In this document: in pieces, positions 34,420 to 43,416 of the stretch | How the letters are laid out: the number at the start of each line of letters is the position of its first letter | How positions within the stretch are numbered: the stretch's first letter is position 1 | Source: Haloimpatiens sp042688525 | Lineage (GTDB): Bacteria > Bacillota > Clostridia > Clostridiales > Clostridiaceae | Assembly (NCBI RefSeq): GCF_042688525.2 | Contig: NZ_JBHWAB010000001.1 | Span: forward strand, 3,906,001-3,970,000 | Direction: 5' to 3' | DNA: 64,000 nucleotides | Translations under genes and position numbers: made by a program | The notes under the pieces: model-generated | Told to the model about the DNA's origin: nothing | Seen by the model: only the letters and a program-made list of their open reading frames with translations | Databases searched by the model: none

Positions 34420-35655
34420 TTAGAAATCAAATAATTGATTAACTACTTCAATATAATTTTCCATATCTTCTTTTTCTTTTATTTCTTTTAAATTTCTAAT
34501 TGGTTCTCTTATAACCCTTCTTAAAGCTGATCCTAACATTTTTTCTATTATCTTTTTTTCTCTAGAGTTTAATTGTAATTTTCTATTTATATAATCTAAT
34601 GTATCATCTTGTATATCTTTACATTTCTCATTTAAAGATTTTATAACTGGATCAACTTTTATTTGCTTCATCCAATTAATATATTCTTCAACATCTTGCT
34701 CTATCACCTTAGTAGCCTTTTCACAAAGCTCAATCCTCTTATTCATATTTTCTTCTGATATTTTCTTTAAGTCATCTATATCATATAATGTAATATTTTC
34801 AAAATTTCCTACAGTCTTTTCAACATCCCTAGGAACTGCTAAATCCATTATGTAAAGTTTTTTATTTAATTTACTCATTTGATCTGATGTAATTATAGTA
34901 TGAGGTGCAGATGTTGCTGTAATTAAGATATCTACTTTTTTAAGAACTTCATATCTATCTTCATATTTTACTGTTTTTACTTTAGGAAATTCAAAACATA
35001 CTTTTTTAAGCTTTCCATGGGTTCTATTTGTAATATATATATCTTCTAGTTCTTCTTCTGCTAAATATCTTAAACTTAAAGTGCTTATTTTGCCGGCTCC
35101 TATTATAAAAGCTTTTTTGCCCTTTAATGTCCCTAGTCTTTCTCTTAAAAATTTTATTCCTATATAACTTGTAGAAAGAGGTATTTCAGATATTTTTAAT
35201 TCACTCTTTATAGCTTTTGCAGCTGTAACAGCCTCTCTAAGTAATTTATTTAATATTTTTTTACTTGCTCCTAATTCCATGGAGAACTGTAATGCATCTT
35301 TAACTTGTCCTAATATTTGGTCTTCCCCCAAAACAACAGAATCTATACCTGCAGCTACAACGTATATATGACTTACTGCTTCTTTTCCATATTTAATAAA
35401 CAAATACTCATCCATATTATCTAATTTAAAAAATTCTTTGTAAAAATTCTTAACTATATTTATGTCATCATTTACACAATTACTCGCAATATAAATTTCA
35501 CTTCTATTGCATGTGGACAATATACAAACTTCTCTTATTCCCCTATCTAATAAATAATTTACAGCTTCTATCTTTTTTGACTCAGTAAATGAAACTTTTT
35601 CTCTTATTTGTATAGGGGTTTTATTATGATTTACTCCTACTACTAATATGTTCAT
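34420..35655 (-). CDS. hemA: glutamyl-tRNA reductase
   Basis: Reduces glutamyl-tRNA to glutamate-1-semialdehyde with NADPH, the committed step of the C5 pathway. 411 residues from the ATG at 35655 (GGAGGG 8 bases upstream; MNILVVGVNHNKTP is the canonical start). The nucleophilic cysteine is Cys49 in ILSTCNRSEIY, with the NADPH site in KAFIIGAGKISTLSLRY and a C-terminal dimerisation helix region. The start lies 32 bases inside cbiO, linking cobalt import to tetrapyrrole synthesis in a single transcript. Confidence 0.95.
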   Translation of the reverse strand: MNILVVGVNHNKTPIQIREKVSFTESKKIEAVNYLLDRGIREVCILSTCNRSEIYIASNCVNDDINIVKNFYKEFFKLDNMDEYLFIKYGKEAVSHIYVVAAGIDSVVLGEDQILGQVKDALQFSMELGASKKILNKLLREAVTAAKAIKSELKISEIPLSTSYIGIKFLRERLGTLKGKKAFIIGAGKISTLSLRYLAEEELEDIYITNRTHGKLKKVCFEFPKVKTVKYEDRYEVLKKVDILITATSAPHTIITSDQMSKLNKKLYIMDLAVPRDVEKTVGNFENITLYDIDDLKKISEENMNKRIELCEKATKVIEQDVEEYINWMKQIKVDPVIKSLNEKCKDIQDDTLDYINRKLQLNSREKKIIEKMLGSALRRVIREPIRNLKEIKEKEDMENYIEVVNQLFDF

Positions 35656-36454
35656 AATTTTCCCTCCAGTAGTCATACAAACACTTTTCATCTTTAAATA
35701 AAGGTATTTGTAAATTCTTATGTAATTTTACAAGCCATGGCTCATTAAGACCCGCTTCTTTTAAAATATTTTCTTTTGTAAAAATCTCCTCTACTTTTCC
35801 CTCTCCTATAATTCTTCCCTTATTTAAAACATATACATAATCACACATTTCATATATCAAATTCATGTTATGACTAGATATAACTATTTTTTTGTTTTCT
35901 CTACTCAACGTATTTATAATATCTATTACTGATTCTGTCATGACAGGATCAAGACCTGCAGTAGGTTCATCAAAAAGTATTATATCACTTTTCATGGCTA
36001 AAACTCCTGCTATAGCAACTCTTTTTTTCTGACCATAACTTAAAAAATGAACTGGCTTATTTCTAAATTCATATGCTCCTGTTTTTTTTAATGCCATATA
36101 TACCCTTTGTCTTACTATTTCTTCACTATATCCTAAATTTCTAAGTGCAAAAGCTACATCATCATATACATTAGAATAAAATATTTGTTTATCAGGATCT
36201 TGAAAAACAATTCCAATATTTTGCCTAAACTTTCTTAAAAATTTTTTATTGTATTTTAAGCCTTCATTATTAAAAATAACCTTACCTTGTTTAGGTTGTA
36301 AAATTCCAACCATATTTAAAAAAAGAGTTGATTTACCCGAACCATTAGAACCTATAACTCCTATTTTATTCCCTTTATGTAAATCAATATTTATATTTTC
36401 TAATGCTACTGTTCCATCCTCGTAAATATATTTTAAATCTTCAATTTTTAGCAT
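35624..36454 (-). CDS. cbiO: cobalt ECF transporter ATP-binding protein
   Basis: 276 residues. Walker A GSNGSGKSTLF (35-45), signature LSYGQKKRVAIAG, Walker B IILFDEPTAGLDP and switch His in ISSHNMN. It is the energising subunit of the CbiMNQO cobalt importer. Start with a short gap after cbiQ; its 3' end overlaps hemA. ECF-type ATPases often come as pairs; here only one is encoded, as in other CbiMNQO systems. Confidence 0.94.
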   Translation of the reverse strand: MLKIEDLKYIYEDGTVALENINIDLHKGNKIGVIGSNGSGKSTLFLNMVGILQPKQGKVIFNNEGLKYNKKFLRKFRQNIGIVFQDPDKQIFYSNVYDDVAFALRNLGYSEEIVRQRVYMALKKTGAYEFRNKPVHFLSYGQKKRVAIAGVLAMKSDIILFDEPTAGLDPVMTESVIDIINTLSRENKKIVISSHNMNLIYEMCDYVYVLNKGRIIGEGKVEEIFTKENILKEAGLNEPWLVKLHKNLQIPLFKDEKCLYDYWRENYEHISSRSKS

Positions 36455-36470
36455 AATATCACCTACTTAT

Positions 36471-37151
36471 TTAAATGTGAAACTCTCCATCATAAAGTTT
36501 ACTATCTAAGGATATAACCATATCTTCATACTTAATCATAATTCTAATAAACAAACATTTTACAAGAAGAGATAACGATTTATATCCCGTTTTTACATTA
36601 ATATATCCAAATCTTAATTCTTGTGCGGTATGTATTTCTTTTGATTCTTCCAGAAAAATAAATATAAACCTATAAATTAATACTACTAGTTCAATAAATG
36701 ATTTAGGTATTTTTAACTTCTTAAAAACCATGATTAACTGATTTATAGGAATAGTAAATGCAATAAAATAGGTACACGTTATACAAGATATCGCTCTTAA
36801 CATAAGTAGTTTACATGTATTGATAGATTGCTGGGTTATCACTATATAACTCCCCATAATATTAGTGCAATAAATAAATACATTTTTGTCTTTAGAAATG
36901 GATATTAGAATTGTAATCATGCTGATTACTAAAAAGAAACCTGGTATTGCAAGCATTTTTAAATATTGCTTATAGGGTATCTTAGCAATTCCTACTGTTA
37001 TAAACACCATTAATATTATAATAAAAAAATATGTAACTATAGGGACTTTTAACAATGATATGACAAGCATACCCATGGCAAATAAAAACTTTACCATGGG
37101 ATTAAAATTTCTTAACTTATTATTATATGCATATTTATCTGTTAGAATCAC
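36471..37151 (-). CDS. cbiQ: cobalt ECF transporter transmembrane protein
   Basis: 226 residues with about five membrane segments. It is the T-component that couples CbiO to CbiM/N. The coupling motif region EESKEIHTAQELRFGYINVK is the usual alanine/arginine-rich cytoplasmic helix, here with AQELRFG. Its start overlaps cbiN by 17 bases. Order cbiM-N-Q-O is the canonical one. Confidence 0.92.
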   Translation of the reverse strand: MILTDKYAYNNKLRNFNPMVKFLFAMGMLVISLLKVPIVTYFFIIILMVFITVGIAKIPYKQYLKMLAIPGFFLVISMITILISISKDKNVFIYCTNIMGSYIVITQQSINTCKLLMLRAISCITCTYFIAFTIPINQLIMVFKKLKIPKSFIELVVLIYRFIFIFLEESKEIHTAQELRFGYINVKTGYKSLSLLVKCLFIRIMIKYEDMVISLDSKLYDGEFHI

Positions 37152-37428
37152 TTTTTCTCTTTCCCTTCATATAACCTAAAGTATAACCTACTACTATTGC
37201 TCCTATAGCAACCTGTACAGAAAATAATAAGCTTTCAACCTCACCACTTGGTGGTTGCCATATACTTTTAAACCAAGGTTTGTACTGTGGATTTATTTGT
37301 GTTATAACAGTTTCAGCTTGATCATCCGAGCCTCCAAATTCAGCTCCTTTTTTTACTATTAAAGGTGTAACTATAAGTATTATTGTTATTAGAAGCAAGA
37401 TTATATTTTTCTTAGTGGATGTTTTCAT
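37135..37428 (-). CDS. cbiN: cobalt ECF transporter small subunit CbiN
   Basis: 97 residues with two membrane spans (about 7-25 and 69-89) joined by an extracytoplasmic loop containing FGGSDDQAETVI, the family signature; the end GYTLGYMKGKRK is also typical. CbiN assists loading of cobalt into CbiM. It overlaps cbiM and cbiQ by 17 bases each. Confidence 0.93.
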   Translation of the reverse strand: MKTSTKKNIILLLITIILIVTPLIVKKGAEFGGSDDQAETVITQINPQYKPWFKSIWQPPSGEVESLLFSVQVAIGAIVVGYTLGYMKGKRKSDSNR

Positions 37429-38146
37429 CTGATAACACCCCCTCTTTCTTATATTCTGATAATAAATTATAAATTATAGTTGTCAATAATCCTTCAGCAA
37501 TAGCTAATGGAATCTGAGTTAATGCAAAAATACTTAAAAATTTCGTTGCAGATGCCATCATTCCTCCTATAGGATCTGGGAAAGCAATCGCCAATTGAAA
37601 TGATGTCACTGTATATGTAGCTAAATCTCCTAATGCAGCAGCTAAAAATACACATGTTGATATTTTTACTTTTTTCTTTTTTAAAAATCTAAATATGAAA
37701 TATGATACCAATGGTCCTGCTACAGCCATAGAAAATGTGTTTGCACCAAGAGTAGTAATTCCACCATGAGCAAGAAGTAATGCTTGAAATATCAAAACTA
37801 TAATTCCTAAAACAGTCATAATTGTAGGTCCAAATATAATTGCGCCTAATCCTACTCCTGTTGGATGTGAACAACTTCCTGTAACTGATGGGATTTTTAA
37901 AGCTGATAGTACAAATACAAAACCACCTGCAAGTCCAATTAAAATCTTTTTCTTTGGTTGTTCTTTAAATACCTTACTTAAGTTGATCATTCCCTTAATT
38001 ACAAAAGGTATAGAAACCGCAAACCAAAAAATACACCATTTTGCTGGAAGAAACCCTTCCATTATGTGCATAGCTTGTACAGTACTAGGAGTTAACATTA
38101 ATATTAATGCTACTAAAAATATCTTTAGTTTTTTGTTATTTGTCAT
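37412..38146 (-). CDS. cbiM: cobalt ECF transporter substrate-specific subunit CbiM
   Basis: Membrane S-component that binds Co2+. 244 residues from the ATG at 38146 (GAGGAAA and GGGAG upstream); the longer frame starts at a TTG inside the ribosome site. A signal-like N-terminal segment ends in VQA and is followed by MHIMEGFLP, whose exposed Met-His-x-Met forms the metal site after processing. GSCSHPTGVGLGA is the second conserved motif. First gene after the cobalamin riboswitch and its terminator, so its expression should fall when B12 is plentiful. Confidence 0.94.
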   Translation of the reverse strand: MTNNKKLKIFLVALILMLTPSTVQAMHIMEGFLPAKWCIFWFAVSIPFVIKGMINLSKVFKEQPKKKILIGLAGGFVFVLSALKIPSVTGSCSHPTGVGLGAIIFGPTIMTVLGIIVLIFQALLLAHGGITTLGANTFSMAVAGPLVSYFIFRFLKKKKVKISTCVFLAAALGDLATYTVTSFQLAIAFPDPIGGMMASATKFLSIFALTQIPLAIAEGLLTTIIYNLLSEYKKEGVLSDENIH

Positions 38147-38231
38147 TTTCCTCAATTCTCCCTTCTATTAAAAACTTATATTTTTCTATACACATTTCTT
38201 AATGAAATTATATAAAATTTCATAAAATAAA

Positions 38232-38263
38232 ATCCCTAACCTTCCAAGGTTAGGGATTTTTTA
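38232..38263 (-). terminator. riboswitch-controlled intrinsic terminator before cbiM
   Basis: Stem AAAATCCCTAACCTT/AAGGTTAGGGATTTT, followed by T-rich sequence on the - strand. It lies between the cobalamin riboswitch and cbiM with no gene ending there, so it acts as an attenuator. Confidence 0.85.
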
Positions 38264-38329
38264 TCACTTATGTATCATTATGAATATATTTACATATACG
38301 TTTTATATAATGATGTTATCTTCATAAGT

Positions 38330-38505
38330 AATTTCTTCCCTCCGAAGATTACTTTTAATAAATTTAGGTAGGTTTCCTGGCTTGAGATCATCCTACTAGT
38401 TGACCTTCCCATAACATAAATTACAGTGGTTAATTCAACATTTGTCTCTCTCACAGTAGCGGGGGCTGCATCGGCTTTTTACCGTTTTCCCTTTTAATTA
38501 TAAGA
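38330..38505 (-). ncRNA. cobalamin riboswitch
   Basis: On the - strand the conserved pieces occur in order: GCCGATGCAGCCCCCGCTAC with TGTGAG, then GGGAAGGT, and the B12 box AAGCCAGGAAACCTACCT (about 38367-38384). They fit the adenosylcobalamin riboswitch. The outer ends are approximate. It lies about 180 bases upstream of cbiM, with a promoter just ahead and a terminator just behind, so bound cobalamin should cause premature termination of the ten-gene operon. Confidence 0.95.
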
Positions 38506-38511
38506 CCCTAA

Positions 38512-38540
38512 ATTCTACAATATTCTTTTTTCACATTCAA
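38512..38540 (-). promoter_or_regulatory. promoter of the cobalt/tetrapyrrole operon
   Basis: TTGAAT (38535-38540), 17-base spacer, TAGAAT (38512-38517) on the - strand. A transcript from here begins directly at the riboswitch. Confidence 0.75.
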
Positions 38541-38668
38541 CAATACCACAAACTATATAAACATTCAACAACATTAAAGAAAAGCATTACATTAAATATT
38601 TCTATTTTTTTTCATTCTATGATATAATTGTATATAATCTCATATTTACTAGTTTTTTCATTAAATAC

Positions 38669-38710
38669 AAAAAAGAAGTTGATATCTTATATTTTATCAA
38701 CTTCTTTTTT
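38669..38710 (-). terminator. terminator of the two-component/solute-binding operon
   Basis: Arms AAAAGAAGTTGATA and TATCAACTTCTTTT with A- and T-runs; about 87 bases after the solute-binding protein gene ends. Confidence 0.85.
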
Positions 38711-38718
38711 ACAATAGT

Positions 38719-38790
38719 TTATTATTTAGTTGAAGTTTGCCTCAAAAAAATATCATTTATAGGAATTTAGATTTATATGTTGCAAAAGTT
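38719..38790. repeat. possible relic of the hairpin element
   Basis: Contains GTTGAAGTTTGCC, ATATCATTT and GCAAAAGTTGAG, which resemble the ends and an inner block of the 255-bp element. The match is weak and could be chance. Confidence 0.3.
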
Positions 38791-38796
38791 GAGTTA

Positions 38797-39843
38797 TTAA
38801 TTTGCACTTTCCCAGAGATTTAAAACTTTTTCCTTATTTACTGCTGCTTTTTCAAAATCATAATTTCTATATATTTTAGAATGTACTATTTTTAACATTT
38901 TCTCATCTTTATCTGCATCTTTTCTAACTGATATTCCCATAGACATATTTTTTAATATATTTCCTGCTTCTTTTGAAAGACAAAAATCTATAAATAAATT
39001 TCCTATTGTTCCATTAGGACCATTTTTTATTTTTGATATAGAATCAATTGTCCATCCTGCATCTTTAGGTACATTGCAAATTAAATTAAATCCAGATTTT
39101 TTCATCATAAGCTGATCTCCAAAAAAATTTATACCTATAAGGTACTCTCCTGTACCAACTTTTTGACATGGAGTATATCCATTCATAGTAAACTGTCCCA
39201 CATTATACTTTAATTTTTTGAAATATGTTTTTGCTTTTTCTTCTCCCATATTCTGTACTAAAGATGTTATAAACGTATATGCTGTTCCTGAAGTATATGG
39301 GTCGGGCATAACAATTTCACCTTTATACACTGGATTTAATAAATCTTCAAATGTTTTTGGCACCTCTAAACCCATTGAAGAAAATTCTTTATCCCATCTG
39401 TCTTTATTTACTACAATAGATATTGGCTCTAATTCTATGCCTGTCCAATAACCATCTTCATCCTTATAGTCATCATAAACATTAACAGAATTATTAGACT
39501 CGTATTTTTCAGAAAGATATTCTTTTTTCATATTAATGTGAGCATCACAAGTTCCACCAATAAATATATCTGCTTTTGGACATTTTTTTTCTAATCTCAC
39601 ACGTCTCAATGCCTCTTCTGTCGGCATTCTCATATATTCATATGTACACCCTGTTTTTTCTTTAAATATCTCTAATAATCGTTTGCCTACTTCCTCTCTA
39701 GAAGCTACATACACAACTAAGTGTTTCCCTATTAAATCTGGATAACCATTTTTTTTATATATAATTTTTTCTTTGCTACTGCTACATCCACTGCAAATTA
39801 TTATAATAACTAAAATACATGTTATATATTTTTTAAATTTCAT
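38797..39843 (-). CDS. solute-binding lipoprotein (ABC-type, family 1), without transporter genes nearby
   Basis: 348 residues from the ATG at 39843 (GGAGG five bases upstream). Signal peptide with lipobox CSGC, so Cys20 is lipid-anchored. The body has the type 2 periplasmic-binding fold of the iron/putrescine/phosphonate group (LVVYVASREEVGKRLLEIFK, KADIFIGGTCDAH, GIELEPISIVVNKD, MPDPYTSGTAYTF). No permease or ATPase gene is next to it. It is instead co-directional with a membrane-anchored unknown, a histidine kinase and a response regulator, so it may serve as an external ligand sensor as PgtC does in the Salmonella phosphoglycerate system, or work with a distant transporter. Confidence 0.8.
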   Translation of the reverse strand: MKFKKYITCILVIIIICSGCSSSKEKIIYKKNGYPDLIGKHLVVYVASREEVGKRLLEIFKEKTGCTYEYMRMPTEEALRRVRLEKKCPKADIFIGGTCDAHINMKKEYLSEKYESNNSVNVYDDYKDEDGYWTGIELEPISIVVNKDRWDKEFSSMGLEVPKTFEDLLNPVYKGEIVMPDPYTSGTAYTFITSLVQNMGEEKAKTYFKKLKYNVGQFTMNGYTPCQKVGTGEYLIGINFFGDQLMMKKSGFNLICNVPKDAGWTIDSISKIKNGPNGTIGNLFIDFCLSKEAGNILKNMSMGISVRKDADKDEKMLKIVHSKIYRNYDFEKAAVNKEKVLNLWESAN

Positions 39844-39868
39844 CATTACCTCCATAGAAAGTTACCTT

Positions 39869-40717
39869 CTAGTTAAAATGTTCAGAATATGTTTTAATTA
39901 ATTCATTGCAAACTGGGCTTAAATCACCTTTCATGTATATATGCCGTCCATTTTCATCTCCTAAATATTGAACAACAAAGAAACCGTCATATACATCTAT
40001 ATTTATAACATTATAACTTTTAACTTTTATGTAATTATCATTTTCCATATCCATATAAACCTTAATATATGCAGATAAATTATTTTGACTTCTAGTTAAC
40101 TTTAATATTGATTTGTCATCTTCAATTTTTTCGGCCTTACTTATTATTTGCTTTATTCTTTCCTTATCAAAATTACCTAATTTCCTTTTTACATTTTCAT
40201 TTTTAACTAATATTACTTTATTCCTATTATTTATAAAATTAGATAAATTATTTGGGGAATACAAATAGTTTAATAAATGACTTCTCAGATTGTTTATCAT
40301 TGGAAAATTATATCTATCACCATAAATATGATCATTTATTTTTAAAACATCACTAACCTCAAATTCATCTTTCATTCCATTCAAATAGTATACAGTTCCA
40401 TTTATACTGACCGGTGAATCATAACTAGCTTTATGCCTACCCTTATTAGATGCATCCTTAGTTATTTGTTGAATATAAGACCATACATTATTTATAGAAT
40501 TCTGATCTTCTAAAATACAATTTCCCCATTTCCTATTATAAAATTTAATTTTAATAGGAATAGACATATTTGCTTTCTTTATTACCTCTTTTTTATCATC
40601 TATTATTATAACCTTATCAAATAATTTATTTTGATTTACCCATGTTATAATAATAGCTGTTAATATAACTACTATATAAACCAAAATGATTTTCATTTTG
40701 GTATTAATCCTTTTCAC
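39869..40717 (-). CDS. membrane-anchored extracytoplasmic protein, possibly DUF3919
   Basis: 282 residues: a single N-terminal span (about 8-26), then a soluble domain outside the membrane. The middle stretch SINGTVYYLNGMKDEFEVSD and the following region HIYGDRYNFPMINNLRSHLLNYLY look like the clostridial DUF3919 family; this naming is tentative. Located between the histidine kinase and the solute-binding lipoprotein, each separated by short gaps, so all four are likely one operon and the protein may take part in the same sensing path. Confidence 0.6.
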   Translation of the reverse strand: MKRINTKMKIILVYIVVILTAIIITWVNQNKLFDKVIIIDDKKEVIKKANMSIPIKIKFYNRKWGNCILEDQNSINNVWSYIQQITKDASNKGRHKASYDSPVSINGTVYYLNGMKDEFEVSDVLKINDHIYGDRYNFPMINNLRSHLLNYLYSPNNLSNFINNRNKVILVKNENVKRKLGNFDKERIKQIISKAEKIEDDKSILKLTRSQNNLSAYIKVYMDMENDNYIKVKSYNVINIDVYDGFFVVQYLGDENGRHIYMKGDLSPVCNELIKTYSEHFN

Positions 40718-40790
40718 TTTTGTCTCCTCCTATATAACACAATAACTTTTACATAAAATATATAAAAAAATATTTGCTAAACATACTGTC

Positions 40791-42230
40791 TTAGTCATTT
40801 ATATTTTTATTAAATCCAACCTTTATACATGTCCATTTTTTATGTTCACTTGTCATTTTTATGAATCCACCTTGTTTCTCAATAATTTCCTTGCATATTG
40901 AAAGTCCTAACCCATTTCCATTCTTATTTCTTGAAGCTAACTTACTTACCCTATACATAGGTTGAAATATCTTTTCTATATCTGCTGTTAAAATTCCAAT
41001 TCCATTGTCACATATATTCAAAATAATATACTTACTATTTTCTGTTAAGCTAATTTTAATATTATCACAATCACTGTATTTTATAGCATTATCTAATATA
41101 TTCAAAATAACCTGCTTAGTCTTGTCCTTATCTATAAATACTTCTCTATTGCAAACTTCTTCTTTTATTATTATTCCAAATTTATTCAACCTAGGTTTTA
41201 TCATATGAATAGATTCTTCAACTACATCTTTAATGTTATTTAACTCTTTTTTTATTTGGAATTCATTTTTCCCTAATTTAGACAACTCCAAGAGTTCTTC
41301 TACTAATTTCAATAGTCTTTGTCCTTCTGTTTCTATATAATATAAACTTTCTTTAATATCATTTTCATTTTTAAGTCTAGGTATAAGTTCAGAATATCCA
41401 ATTATAGCTGTAAGTGGAGTTTTAAATTCATGAGTAACATTGTCTAAAAAGTTTTTCTGCTTTTGTTTTTCATCTTTTAACTTTTCAATATTCTTTTCTA
41501 TACTTTTAGACATTATATTAAATGTTTGAGCTAATTCTTCAATCTCATCTCCACTATTAATTTGTATTTCACTATGATATGAACCTAATGCTAATTTTTC
41601 AGACATATATCTCAATTTTTTAATAGGACTTACTATACTGCCAGAAAAAATATTACTTAATATCCAAGCTAATCCTATTCCTAACACAGTTAATATTCCC
41701 ATCATTACAAAGACATTATTTATTAATTTTTTCTCTTTTATTAATGGATATATATATCTTACACATCCTACAGTTTTATTATTGAAATAAATAGGACTTG
41801 AAAACATTACACATATATTTCCATCAATTTTTCTAATAATATATGCCTTATTACCCTTAGCTGCATTAACAATATCCTTATCATATAGTTGACTTTTTCC
41901 TACTAAAGAATCTCCTAGAATATTTAAATCCTCATCATACATTTGAATTCTAAGACTAAGTTTATTAGATAAATATGACGTCATAAGTGGACTACTATTT
42001 TTCATTACTAATTTATAATCTAATTTTTTATTGTTCTTTAGATAATTAATAATATATAGTTGAGTAGTATAGCTTTCCTTGCTGAGAAAGTTTATAGAAT
42101 TATTAATCACAGTATTATATAAATTACTAATTGTAATCAAATATATGAGTATAATAATAGGAATTAATATTCCCATATTCATAAACATTATTTTTGTTTT
42201 TAATCTAAATTTTTTTTTCATTTTTAACAT
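40791..42230 (-). CDS. sensor histidine kinase
   Basis: 479 residues. Two spans (about 15-35 and 173-193) enclose an extracellular sensor domain of about 135 residues. HAMP follows (about 194-250), then the phospho-acceptor His267 in NVTHEFKTPLTAIIGYSEL. The kinase domain shows QVILNILDNAIKYSD (N box), LNICDNGIGI (G1) and GNGLGLSICKEII (G2). Ribosome site AGGA, 6 bases before ATG. Acts with the OmpR-type regulator encoded just upstream (14-base gap). Signal unknown; the neighbouring solute-binding lipoprotein hints at a small extracellular ligand. Confidence 0.93.
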   Translation of the reverse strand: MLKMKKKFRLKTKIMFMNMGILIPIIILIYLITISNLYNTVINNSINFLSKESYTTQLYIINYLKNNKKLDYKLVMKNSSPLMTSYLSNKLSLRIQMYDEDLNILGDSLVGKSQLYDKDIVNAAKGNKAYIIRKIDGNICVMFSSPIYFNNKTVGCVRYIYPLIKEKKLINNVFVMMGILTVLGIGLAWILSNIFSGSIVSPIKKLRYMSEKLALGSYHSEIQINSGDEIEELAQTFNIMSKSIEKNIEKLKDEKQKQKNFLDNVTHEFKTPLTAIIGYSELIPRLKNENDIKESLYYIETEGQRLLKLVEELLELSKLGKNEFQIKKELNNIKDVVEESIHMIKPRLNKFGIIIKEEVCNREVFIDKDKTKQVILNILDNAIKYSDCDNIKISLTENSKYIILNICDNGIGILTADIEKIFQPMYRVSKLASRNKNGNGLGLSICKEIIEKQGGFIKMTSEHKKWTCIKVGFNKNIND

Positions 42231-42243
42231 ATGCTATCCTCTT

Positions 42244-42915
42244 CTATAACTCTAATTTATACCCTACTCCATATACAGTTTTTATAACCTCACTATATGG
42301 ATAAATTTTTTTCCTTAACCTCTGAATTAATATGTCTACAGCTCTAGTATTACCTTCAAAATCATATCCCCAAACTTTATTGAGTAATTGTTCTCTAGTA
42401 AAAACCTTATTGCTATTTTCAATCATTAAAAGTATACTATCAAATTCTTTATATGTTAAACTTATTTCTTTTTCATTAATAAACACTCTTCGTTCATCCT
42501 TAAAAACTTTTAAAATACCTTTTTCAATAATATTGCAGTTTGATTTTTCCTTTTTATTAATTCTTTTAAGTATAGCTTTAATTCTTAGTATAAGTTCTGT
42601 ACTATTAAATGGTTTTGTTATATAATCATCAGCTCCTAATTGCAGCCCTAACAACCTATCATTGATTTGACTTTTAGCTGTTAACATTATTATTGGTATA
42701 TCATTATTTATTTTTTGCATTTTTTGTATCACATCATGTCCGCTAATATCTGGAAGCATAACATCTAAAATAACTAAATCAGGCTTTTGTTTTTTGAATT
42801 TTTCTATTCCTTCCATTCCCATCAAGCTAGTTAACACATTAAATCCTTCTAATTGTAAATTCATTTTTATCAAATTTATAATACTGATTTCATCATCTAT
42901 AACTAAAATATTCAT
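42244..42915 (-). CDS. OmpR-family response regulator
   Basis: 223 residues. Receiver domain with acidic pocket Asp7-Asp8, phospho-acceptor Asp51 in LVILDVMLPD, and the lysine of DYITKPFNSTE. The C-terminal winged helix (about 130-223) contains RAVDILIQRLRKKI and ends with the usual VYGVGYKLEL. First gene of the operon with the kinase, DUF3919-like protein and lipoprotein. Target genes unknown; autoregulation is likely. Confidence 0.95.
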   Translation of the reverse strand: MNILVIDDEISIINLIKMNLQLEGFNVLTSLMGMEGIEKFKKQKPDLVILDVMLPDISGHDVIQKMQKINNDIPIIMLTAKSQINDRLLGLQLGADDYITKPFNSTELILRIKAILKRINKKEKSNCNIIEKGILKVFKDERRVFINEKEISLTYKEFDSILLMIENSNKVFTREQLLNKVWGYDFEGNTRAVDILIQRLRKKIYPYSEVIKTVYGVGYKLEL

Positions 42916-43111
42916 ATTTAACCCCCTAAAACTACAAAATTATACATTTTTCTACTATATAGTATATCAAAAACCAAAGAAAATTTCATAAAAAATAATA
43001 ATAAAAGCATATATTGTTAAAAACACATTTGACTGCTGTAAAAACTTCTAAAATTTGTTCAAATGCCTTTTCACAATATACGCTTTATTAAATCATTAAA
43101 ATTAAGATTCA
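42916..43111. other. AT-rich region upstream of the response regulator
   Basis: Should contain the promoter of the two-component operon. No clear boxes, gene or repeat seen. Confidence 0.4.
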
Positions 43112-43245
43112 TTAAACCATAGCTTTGCTGCCGATTTTCTTCAAATTCCACCTCATGGTGGATACACTTGTCTTAAGCTAATAGTTGAAGTTATTATCCC
43201 CATATCGGACTTTCATCCATTAGCACGCGCCCATATTGAACTCAC
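43112..43245 (-). mobile_element. 5' relic of a group II intron (domain I only)
   Basis: On the - strand, from GTGAGTTCAATATGGGCGCG it shows GATGAAAGTCCGATATGG, then AGACAAGTGTATCCACC and GAGGTGGAATTTGAAGAAA followed by CGGCAGCAAA. These match the order of conserved pieces at the start of bacterial group II introns (GTGCGCCC..., AAGTCC, GGTGGAATCTGAAGAAAGC). Sequence after that is ordinary AT-rich DNA; no domains II-VI or reverse transcriptase are present. The 5' end lies 11 bases past the stem of the tRNA-Phe terminator, the placement favoured by bacterial class C introns. Identification is by memory of the consensus. Confidence 0.65.
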
Positions 43246-43256
43246 ATAAACAAAAA

Positions 43257-43283
43257 AAGTTCTAGAATACTCTAGAACTTTTT
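43257..43283 (-). terminator. terminator of the solitary tRNA-Phe
   Basis: Ten-pair stem AAGTTCTAGA/TCTAGAACTT with a four-base loop and T-run, directly after the tRNA. Confidence 0.9.
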
Positions 43284-43359
<76 letters not shown>

Positions 43360-43388
43360 ATATATACTTTTTGTCGAACACAATAATT

Positions 43389-43416
43389 ATTATATCACAA
43401 ATTATATATATGTCAA
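43389..43416 (-). promoter_or_regulatory. promoter of the solitary tRNA-Phe
   Basis: TTGACA (43411-43416), a 16-base spacer and TATAAT (43389-43394) on the - strand, 30 bases before the tRNA. Confidence 0.85.

Noticed and set aside
43112..43245. T-box or other riboswitch before tRNA-Phe
   Set aside because: It lies downstream of the tRNA terminator, not upstream of a gene, and its motifs fit group II intron domain I better.
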